Shown here: in pieces, positions 1-9,200 of the stretch
Layout: the number at the start of each line of letters is the position of its first letter
How positions within the stretch are numbered: position 1 is the stretch's first letter
Source of the DNA: an uncultured Verrucomicrobiales bacterium
GTDB taxonomy: Bacteria > Verrucomicrobiota > Verrucomicrobiia > Verrucomicrobiales > Akkermansiaceae
Assembly (NCBI GenBank): GCA_913060685.1
Contig: CAJXVQ010000007.1
Coordinates: 1-34,889, forward strand
DNA length: 34,889 nucleotides
Direction: 5' to 3'
Program-made: the position numbers and the translations under genes
Notes under the pieces: model-generated
What the model was told of the DNA's origin: nothing
The model's input: the letters and a program-made list of their open reading frames with translations, nothing else
Database searches by the model: none

Positions 1-48
1 TCTACACAGAGTAGATCGTCGGCAGCGTCAGATGTGTATAAGAGACAG
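1..48 (+). other. Illumina Nextera P5-side adapter with i5 index (sequencing artefact)
   Basis: This is not genomic sequence. Bases 1-7 match the end of the P5 oligo, 8-15 (AGAGTAGA) match Nextera index N504/S504, 16-29 are the read-1 adapter, and 30-48 are the 19-base Tn5 mosaic end finishing in AGAGACAG. The order and orientation are exactly those of a finished library molecule. Adapter and index identities are recalled, not looked up. The mosaic end encodes MCIRDR in the frame of the first gene, so an automatic caller will start that gene falsely at base 32. Confidence 0.98.
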
Positions 49-49
49 G

Positions 50-3000
50 ATGACCCAACAATTTGCCCAGGGAGTTGCCACAAATGTCGAAGGGATCTCG
101 AAGGCCTTCGATCAATCGATTCCCGCAGAAGTGAAGTGGCTCCGCCAAAACCGGCATCACAACTCCCACGTAATCTACCGCTTCCGCGGTTATTTTCACG
201 AACCTGCCGAGGTGACCCGCCGTTTCAAGGTGGAGCTTGGGAAATATCAGGTGCCCGAGAAGACGCATCCCTCGGTCGCGCATCCTCCCCAGTTCCTGCT
301 CGCGATCGATGGTCGGAGAATTACCGGTGAGGATGGCCGCCTGGAAGGTGGACTGAACCTGCGCGCCGGCTTGCACCGCTTCGAGATTTGGGCGACCGGC
401 TGGGATTGCGCCATCGGATTTGGTCGCGATATCAAGTTGCAGGCCAACCTCGACGATCCCGACAAGTTCGCCGATTGTCCTGACAATTTCTTTGATCCGA
501 AGACATTTCCCGATGGTGTCTTGGAGCATCGTAATGCTCCTGCTGAAATTGCGGCCGACGCCGATGGCACTCGGTTCAACGTCACATTTGCACCTGACTC
601 ACGTGCCCGGTTGATGCGTCTGGTGTTCCTCGATCAGGGGGGACCCGTTCCTGCCGTGAACCGGATCACCTTGAACGGTCCCGACGGGAATAAGCTGTTG
701 CCGGTCGCCGAGGATTTTTCATCGCTCAATAAAAATGAAACCCTGGAGATTCTTACCGGGGATAAGATCTTTGTGCGCTACGTCGATGACCGCTTCGTGA
801 CCGACAAGAAGGAGAAGCATGAACGCTTCCTCAACGTCTCCTTCAGCGATGGTCGGGTCGAGTTCGCCGACATGGAACCTCGCTGGAATGAGAGGGTTGG
901 CAAGGATATGCCTTTCTATGAAAAACTTCTTCGTTTCCCCTACGACCAACCGCTCAGCATTGCGGTGCACGATGCGGATATGGATGTGACGGTTGAACCA
1001 GATACGGTGAAAGTCAGCATTGCCAGCGAAACGGGTGGAATCAAGGAGCTCATCGCCACCGAGACCGGTCCATCTACCGGTATCTTCAAGGCGGTGATTA
1101 CACCGGTGGCAGACGCTGCATCAGGCGAAACGCAGATCCAGGTCGCCGAAGGAAGTCATTTGACGGCAATCTACCGGGATGCCGAAAACAATCGTCCGGG
1201 TGTGCCGATGGAACGTCGAGGTAAGATTGTCCACGCAGGATTTCAGCTACCCGAGCTCCAGATCGCCCACTCCTCCGTGGAATTCCAGGAGCGTGACAAG
1301 ACAATCGAGAATAGCCGGGCAATCTGGCTTGTGGAAAATAAACTCACCCCGGTAAGCAATCCACCCGAAGGAGGGATCTCCTTGATTCACGGCAGGATGG
1401 CGTATCTCGAGATGAAGGCTCCACACCTGGCTCTGCGTAATTCCTCACAAGTGAAAGTTTATGCCCAGACCGAAGCCGGGCGTGCTGCCTCTGAAAACGG
1501 TGCAACCCAGGATTTTGATATCAATGTGCCCGGCACGGTAGAACTCACCGGCGCGCTGGGAAGTGTGCTGATAGGCAACGAATGGAGGGGGCTGCGGAAT
1601 CGCGAGAATCGTCGTAGCTGGGAGAGTCGGAACTATTCCGGTGGACACGTGGAGTGGGGGACTCCCAATCCTGTCGCCAGCGACCGCTTCCGTTTCTCCG
1701 TGCCACTGGTCGCCGATGTGTTGCCACTGCGTGGTGTCATCACTTACGAGGAACGTAGGGATCTCCAAAAACAGATTGAGACCTCCCGCAGCGCCTCGCG
1801 TATCCTTGAGCAGGTTGGTGGTGGATTAGTCGTCCGTCCGGGCGAAAAAGTATTCTTCGGTTTCCGTTATAAGAAGAGTGATGGCGAAGATCATTGGATC
1901 ACAGCCTCCGCAGAAGTGATCACGCACCCGCTGTTCGAGGTCATGGACGAGGACTTCAGCAAGCGGCTCACCAGTGTTTATGCTGGCGAGACTCTTCATT
2001 TGAGGGTCAACGACCTTGGTGCTGATTTAACCGATAAGAGCGATATTGTGACAGTCCTCCTGCAAGCGAAGTCAGGAGCCAAATCCCGGGTGGAATTACT
2101 GGAAACCGATCCCCATAGTGGTGTCTTCACCCGCGGATATGTTCTGAGTTATGCAAGCACCCCCGGACCTCTGCCCGATGGTTATGACGTCAGGCGTCAG
2201 GGGTTCCCAATCACCTATGGCGATACCGTGGCTGCGCGCTACACCGATCGCAACGGAGTGAAGTCACCGCTCTCGATTGTGGCGATCAGTAAGGGAGCCG
2301 ATGGCACGATTCAGCCGTTTTCCAAGCAGTATGAGGACGCGGACGTTGCAATGCGCACCCAGTTTTCCCTCGCGGAAGCCTACCTGGAGATCGCGAAACG
2401 GCATCGTCGTCTTGGCGAGACTGAATTGGCAGCCCGTGAATACGAGCAAGCGAAGCAACTGCTTGCCAATGCGATGGATCAGTTTCGCGATCCTGAGACC
2501 CGAGCCCACGCTGAATACCTCCTCGGAAATCTGACCCTGGAGGAAGCCGATACGACGGAGGCCGGCGAGCTGAAGGAAGATCGATACCGCGCGGCGTTGT
2601 CACGCTTCATGACAGTCACCGGGAGCTACTCCGGCACTCTTCATGCCTCCAAGGCGCAGTTTAAGATCGCCACGATTTACGAAAAACTCAAGGAGCCAGA
2701 AATCGCGGCGCAGGAGTATGTCAAACTCGCCTACAAGTATCCCGATTCCGAATTCCTTGCTACCTCCATGGCGAGGCTTGGCAGCCATTTCCTGAAGAAA
2801 GCTGCGGGTTACGAAGCAAAAGCAAAACCGCTTCTGGAGAAGGGCACGACGGAAGAGGACAAGGATGCGATGTTCGAGGGGGAGGCGATGCAGAAGATGG
2901 CGGTGCGTGAGTATCTCAAGACCGCGCAGATTTTCGGTCGACTTCAGCAGCGTTTCCCAAGCCATACCATGGCGGGTGCCGCTGGTCTGCGGGCAGGCCA

Positions 3001-3289
3001 GGCCTACATGCGCGCCGGAGAGCTCCCGGAGGCAATCGATGCCTTCAATCACGTCATCAACGAGAAAAGCTACGACGGCAAGACCATCCGATCGCAGGCG
3101 ATGTACTGGACCGGCAAGTGTCACCAGGAGAAGCGCAACCAGATGGCCGCTTATTCGATCTATAAACGTCTCACATATGATTTTCCGGAGAGCGACTGGG
3201 CTGCCTATGCACGCGGCCAGCTTTCCCAGGAGGCCTTACTTAATTTGGAGAACAAACTTGAACTGGAGAGACTTGAGGAAGGGCAATGA
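50..3289 (+). CDS. Giant PA14-like / ETG-repeat / TPR envelope protein, 5'-truncated
   Basis: This is the C-terminal 1079 residues of a large, probably secreted protein whose start is lost in the adapter. The ATG at 50 is only the first in-frame Met of real sequence and probably not the native start. Residues 40-120 resemble a PA14-like beta domain, with an aromatic-rich strand, an AIDGR turn and a RAGLHRFEIWATG strand. Ig-like repeats with an ETG-x-x-TG-x-F type core lie near residues 302-352 (ETGPSTGIF) and 649-705 (ETDPHSGVF). Residues 767-1075 are helical TPR-like repeats such as LAEAYLEIAKRHRRLGE and YLLGNLTLEEAD. The whole visible protein aligns with the C-terminal 1050 or so residues of the next gene, so the two are tandem paralogues. 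Its TGA overlaps the next ATG (ATGA at 3286-3289), which indicates translational coupling. The function is unknown. The domains suggest a periplasmic or surface scaffold or carbohydrate-binding role, and this is inference. Confidence 0.85.
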   Translation: MTQQFAQGVATNVEGISKAFDQSIPAEVKWLRQNRHHNSHVIYRFRGYFHEPAEVTRRFKVELGKYQVPEKTHPSVAHPPQFLLAIDGRRITGEDGRLEGGLNLRAGLHRFEIWATGWDCAIGFGRDIKLQANLDDPDKFADCPDNFFDPKTFPDGVLEHRNAPAEIAADADGTRFNVTFAPDSRARLMRLVFLDQGGPVPAVNRITLNGPDGNKLLPVAEDFSSLNKNETLEILTGDKIFVRYVDDRFVTDKKEKHERFLNVSFSDGRVEFADMEPRWNERVGKDMPFYEKLLRFPYDQPLSIAVHDADMDVTVEPDTVKVSIASETGGIKELIATETGPSTGIFKAVITPVADAASGETQIQVAEGSHLTAIYRDAENNRPGVPMERRGKIVHAGFQLPELQIAHSSVEFQERDKTIENSRAIWLVENKLTPVSNPPEGGISLIHGRMAYLEMKAPHLALRNSSQVKVYAQTEAGRAASENGATQDFDINVPGTVELTGALGSVLIGNEWRGLRNRENRRSWESRNYSGGHVEWGTPNPVASDRFRFSVPLVADVLPLRGVITYEERRDLQKQIETSRSASRILEQVGGGLVVRPGEKVFFGFRYKKSDGEDHWITASAEVITHPLFEVMDEDFSKRLTSVYAGETLHLRVNDLGADLTDKSDIVTVLLQAKSGAKSRVELLETDPHSGVFTRGYVLSYASTPGPLPDGYDVRRQGFPITYGDTVAARYTDRNGVKSPLSIVAISKGADGTIQPFSKQYEDADVAMRTQFSLAEAYLEIAKRHRRLGETELAAREYEQAKQLLANAMDQFRDPETRAHAEYLLGNLTLEEADTTEAGELKEDRYRAALSRFMTVTGSYSGTLHASKAQFKIATIYEKLKEPEIAAQEYVKLAYKYPDSEFLATSMARLGSHFLKKAAGYEAKAKPLLEKGTTEEDKDAMFEGEAMQKMAVREYLKTAQIFGRLQQRFPSHTMAGAAGLRAGQAYMRAGELPEAIDAFNHVINEKSYDGKTIRSQAMYWTGKCHQEKRNQMAAYSIYKRLTYDFPESDWAAYARGQLSQEALLNLENKLELERLEEGQ

Positions 3290-6200
3290 TCAGTCATCAG
3301 CAGAAAACAATCAGGAGTCAGGCTGCAGGTCACGTGAGAGCCCTTGGGGCGGCGTTCGCTTTCCTGGCATTCACTACTGGCTGGATTGCGGCGTCACCAC
3401 TCGACGATCAGATCGCCGCGTTTAAGGATGCGCCGACCCAGACCGAGGGCGCGGTTACGCAGATCTTGCAATCGGGTATCAAGGAGCATCGCTCCGCGAA
3501 GGGCTTTGCCGCCGTGCGCACGTGGCTGGGAGCCAACCCGACGAGCTCGCAGCAGCTCCTATTCAAAGCAGGACAGGCGGCAGAATATGCCGTAGAGTGG
3601 AAGGACGCCGCCGGCTTCTACCGAAAGCTCCTCAAGAGTCCCAAGGTTGATTCCGGGCTTGCCGCCCAAGCGGCACCTGCGGTTTACCGTATCATGATCA
3701 ACTCCCTCGGAGACTCTGAGGCCGCATATCTATTCATGCGTGAGGACGGCGATCGTTTGAGAGCCTATGGTCGAACCCGTCAGTTTGATTCCTGGTTCCT
3801 TGAGCAGGCTCAGAGTCGCGCTGATTTCGCCGCGATGGCGAATCGACTGGCTGCGGTCTTCAACAGTAACGATTCACTTGAGCCCTATGCGGGCAATCTC
3901 GATGCCTTGCTGCGTGAGTTGGAGACGTTTAATCATGATGACGAATCTCTGTTTGAGTCTTTGGATACATTAGCCGCGGCGAAACGGACCACCCCTCAAA
4001 CCAAGGCGCGGATTGCATGGGTGAAGGAGATCGTTCCCCTGGCAGCCACCATGGCGGAATTGGTCGGCGCTAAGGAAAAAATTCATGATCATCTCATGGA
4101 TGATGCGATCAAGGCCGCCAATGCCCTTGTTATGGCACTGCCCTATGAAGGATCGATGGCGGTGGCGAAGGGCTGGATGCACTTCAATGCTGGCGACTCG
4201 GGGGTCTTCGCGACCTTTGTCATTCCACGACGTGAGGAAAAGGCCGCCCCGTTATTGAAGGCCCTGCGCGGCCTAACCGCTGATCAGGCTCGGGACATTC
4301 TTGCCTCCAAAATTGCAGGTGCCAAGAATCGGATTCCTGCCGGGTATCTTTTTTCCCGGCAGGACCTACGGGTACTCGTGCCCCAGATTCCAGAGGTGTT
4401 CAATACTCTGACGGCTCCGGACGTACCGCTCTTCGATAAGACTCTCACTCTGGAAGAGGCGAAGGCGATGGCTCCGCATCTTGCCCGCAATCCCCATGCC
4501 CAGGCGGCGATGGTTCGCGTGTGGGCCAAGCCCGAACGCAAATACAGCCTCGTCGTCGATGACCTGATGAAATCGGAAATGTGGCGTTTCACCGACATCA
4601 AGGACCTCAGCAAGGGGATTTGGAACAGCGGGATGTTCGAAAAGGACGGGAATGATTCCGACCCGATCAAAAAATACGAGAATCTCGATGCTCGTTATCA
4701 GCAGCTGAAAAAGCAGATCGACCCGGAGGCCAACAGCAAGGATCGTCTCACCGCATTCAAGGCATTGCAGAGGGACCTTTTATCTCCCGGGCCAGTCCTT
4801 CCCGGATCAAACGTGCTCTGGGATGAACTCTTCGCCCAAGCCCCGGATGCCGATAAGGTGACAATGATCAAGACTTTGTGTGCGAACCTTGGGGGAGGGC
4901 GTGAGTATTTGCTACACCGCGCACTCGGCAAATCGCAGTTCGGCAAGGGCGGGGCACTCCCGTGGCAGGCCGACGTCTACGACAACCATTTCCGTTACCA
5001 TCAGAAGGGGACAAGAGAGACTGCCGGAGATCTCATAACATACCTCGGTGGCCTCGTTCGCGCCCAGATGAAAGCCGGAACGATTTCCGAAACAATCTTT
5101 GGCATGTGGCTTCACAGTATCGATCCCCGCAAGCCGGAGGCTGTGGAGTTCATCAAGGTGCTCGTGGCCTCGCCGGCCTACGCCAAACTCGACCCGGCCT
5201 ATCGGCGCGTTGCAGCCGACAAAAGTCACTTCGGCAAGGCAGCTCTCACTGCCGGTGCCATGGCGCTCAACGATCCCGGGTATCTCAGTCGTGAGTTGCT
5301 TGCCCTGGAAGCGGGCGCCACTCCCGCTCAGGTGGAAGCCGCCCTCATAGCGGCAGTGGACCGCGCTTCCAAGGCTCCCGATTGTGTCACCGTCATTGGC
5401 CTCACTCAAGTGGCCGCCACGCCCGAGTGGACTGGCGGAACACGTGCTCTCGTCCTCTCGCTTTTCAATGAGAATGTGGGGTTAGGAATCATCCCCGCGA
5501 AGCAGGGATACGAGCCGTTGATTCAGCGACTCACCAAGGATCTCTCGGAGGAGAAAAGCTGGGGCACGCTCGAACCTTACGTCGCCGGACTCTGGCATGC
5601 GGCCTCAGGCACCGACGACAAGAATCATTACCGGGCCGCCGAATCGCTCACGCAGTTTGGAGAGGCGGCCTTTGAAGACGGGGCTTCTTCGCTCGCCATG
5701 ACCGTGGCCCGGAGCGGCAGTCGTAGCGAGGCCGGTCGCGCCCTCGCTGCCAGCACGGATCCGCGTCTTGTTCGCATCAGTGGTCGTCTCCGCCAAGTCA
5801 CCGGCAAGGCCGCCACCGAGGTCGGTGCCGTGGAAATTCCGGTCGATGAATCCGATCCCGCGTATCTCATTTACAAGTCGAATGCCGAATTCGTACAAGG
5901 CAATGTTGACTCCGCTTGGGCGCTCTATCAGGAAGGGGCCGATCAGTTGCAGGCGGTTCTTAGGAAGACCTCGGTTGAATACGGATTTTGGTTATTGAAG
6001 CGTAATACCGAGACTGGAAATACCGACCTCGCCGAGCAGTTGGTGAAGGAGTTGACGATCTGGTCACGCCAGGCCGAGGGAACCTTCAGCCTTGAACAAG
6101 ATGCCGAACTCAAGATTTCCTACGCGGATCTCGCCTTCCTGAAAGGGGCTCTGCCAACTTCACGAGCCTGGTATCGCAAGGTCGCTGATGCCAAGGAATA

Positions 6201-9200
6201 CCAGGGATCGGATATGGGAATGCGAGCTGCCTTGGGATCGGTAAAAATCGACCGTGCTTCCAGGAATTTTGGAGCTGCCATGACCGAGCTCGATAAACTG
6301 ATGCGTATCAAGAATCCCGGCTCCCGCATCAAGGTTCACTACGCCCGCGCCGAGGTGTTTATGGATCAGGAAAACTATAAAGAAGGACTCGGCGAAATTG
6401 AGTCCGTCCTGCGCCGGGAGCCAAAACACCCGGATGCCCTGATCCTTCGCGGTAAGATTCACAACCATATGCGCAAACTCGTCGAGGCGAGCGAGATCGA
6501 ACTTGGACCATCCCAGGAGAACACCGTGATTGTGCCGGGCGAGGCGGTAAAAATTAATTTACGTGACCCCACACTCCGGGTCTCCGGAGTTGGTGCTGAT
6601 ATCGAAGTCGAGATCTGGGCAAAGTCCGGTGACAAGGAACGCGTCATGCTGCGCCAACTTGGTGACAACAAAGAGAAGTTCCGCGCCGAGGTGCCGACCG
6701 CGCTGGGACCACCGATTCCCGGTGATAAGATTTTGCAAATCCTCGGCGAGGATGAGATCCGTTTCGGTTACTCAAAACGATTTCGAGCCAAGATGGACGA
6801 TCTGCCGGAAGATCCTGAAATTGTCATCGGAGTGGCGTCGGATGCTCAGCTGGCACTCGCGGCAGGCGCCTTTCCACCTCGCGAGGGCGAACGACGTCTC
6901 GATATCGAGGAGCTCGGTCTTTCAACGGCACAAGCAGCCCTGGGGACGCGCTCAGTAAGGCCCGGTAATCCGGTATACCTTCGTGTCAACGATCCGGACC
7001 AAAGCAAAACTTCAGCCATCGATGAAATCTACCTCACTCTGACAACTTCGAGTGGCGATGAGATTCGCCGTCTCAAGTTGACCGAGACCGGTCCCTTCAC
7101 CGGAGAGTTCCAGGCCATCGTCCCGACCAGTGGGGCTCAGGCATTGGCCTTTGCCTCCGAGAGCGCGCCGGGCAGTGACCCGAACATGGCGATTAGCGCC
7201 AAAGACTATCCCGGATGGTCCGGCAAGGTCGGCGACCGGGATAGCATGCGCACATTCGGCATTGATCTGAACGACAACGTGCCGCTCGACAAAATGTCGC
7301 TTGTTTCCAGTGGTGCTGGTCAGTCGCTGACCCATTTTGTGTTGCAGACATCGATGAACGGCAAGGAGTGGACGACGCGGGCACGTTATCCCGAGGAGAA
7401 AAACCCCGCCCCCTGGGACGGCCGTCCACGGGTGTCCTTTAGCCTCAGGACCGATCCTGCCACTCATTCCATCCCCGGGGACCGGACCCTTCCCGACGAC
7501 TGGACACAAGCCATGGAGGTCGCTTCCCTCCGCCCGAAGAGTACCTACAGCGCCGAGATTGCTCCCAACCTCTCCCTTGGAATGCTTCCCAACGGGGGAT
7601 TTCACCCGAACGAAACGGTGCTGCTCCAGTTCAGAGCTCTTTTTTATCAGCCGGCCGCCGCGATCCGCCGCTTCCGCCTCGAGGGGTTTCCGCTCGTCAG
7701 TGAAAAGGGCGAAACCCGGACGATCTTCATGATCGACGGCCAACCCGCTTCCTCGGAAATCGACGACCCGCTTGGTATTGAACGCAAATTTGGCCCCGGA
7801 CTTCACGAAATCGAGGTTTGGTCGACCGAGTCACTTGGCGAGTTGAAGAAGCGCAAGCCGGTCCTCTCGTGCGATGTGGCTGGTAAGGACGAGCTCGCAC
7901 CATGTCCCGACGCGATGTTTGACCCGAGCACCTTCCCGGAGGGGGTTCGTGCAACGATCCAACAGCCTGCCGCAATTACGAAGAGCGACGACGGCTTCGA
8001 TATTGCCTTCGGCGATCGTACCCAGGCACGTCTCACTCGCTTCGTCATTGCAGGCTTCGAGGGTGTCGCGCCGGTGATCAAAAAAGTGACACTCAGCGAC
8101 CGCGGAGGCAAGGTTCTGTTGCCGGTGACCCAGGACTACCAGGCATTGCGTGCGAACACGGAGCTGGAGGTGCTTCCCGGCGACCAGATTATCGCCCGCT
8201 ATGAAGATCCGGTCACGGCGACACCCAAACGCTCGAAGCATGAGAAGCGCCTGACGGTTGCTTTCAATAACGCGGAAATCTCCGCTTCATTTCTGAACTA
8301 CGAGACTACGACCGAGGGTCGTGTCTTGGTGTTGGAGCCGATCCGCCGTTTCCGTTTCGACGACGCGGTCGCGATCGTTATCAACGATCCTGACATGGAT
8401 GGCAGCCCGAAGCGTGATGCGGTTGAATTTAAGATTACGACCAGCAGTGGAGGTGAGGCGAAGGTGAAGGCGTTGGAGACCGAGGAGCACAGCGGCCGTT
8501 TTATCGGTAAGATCTTTCCCGTTGAAGGTGAACCATCGCGAGCGTCGGAAATCAAGATGACCAAGGGTGGAACGCTGACCGCGGTCTATCGTGATCAAGA
8601 GAATCTCAGTCCGGGTATTCCCACTGATCGAAAGGTGACGATCTCTCACGCGAATTACGAAATGCCATCGTTGGCCGCTTACAACCTTACGAGCAAAAAA
8701 CTCCCGCCAGCAAAGCCAGAGGAGGAGCCAGCGAGTCAGCCCAAGACCAGAAAGGGCAGCAGATTGGCTCCTGAGATTGTGCCGGAGCACCGGACCCTGG
8801 ATTACCATTATATTGGTGAGGAAAAGTTATCCGATGAGGATCTGCAAGGTGTTGTGGGTGCGAGCCTGCGGTTTGATGTGGTGGTTCCCCATCTTGCTCT
8901 TGCAGAGAGCAGTGAAATCCGGGCTTACATTCAGACTGACGCCGCACGCAAGGCGGCCAAGGCTGATTTAAAATCGTCCTTTAACGTCAGCGTGCCCGGC
9001 ACGATGAAGCTGACTGGTGCATTGGAGGGGGCAGAAGTTATGACCCCGAGTGGTTATCAGGTTGGAGCCAATCCGCGCTCACCATCGAACCAACCCCCTT
9101 TGGAAGAGGGACGCTTTTCGTTTTCCATTCCACTCATTCTAGGTGACCCGCCAACGGTGAGCTACGCGAACAAAGCCGCGGAGGCGCTGCCGAGTTCGGC

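Noticed and set aside
30-48. Tn5 mosaic end, with its mirror at 34842-34860, as evidence of a native composite transposon
   Set aside because: It is directly joined to Illumina index and P5/P7 sequence, so it is library adapter and not a genomic insertion.
2-529. Minus-strand frame of 175 residues at the left end
   Set aside because: It runs antisense through a clear coding gene and its C-terminus is encoded by the adapter.
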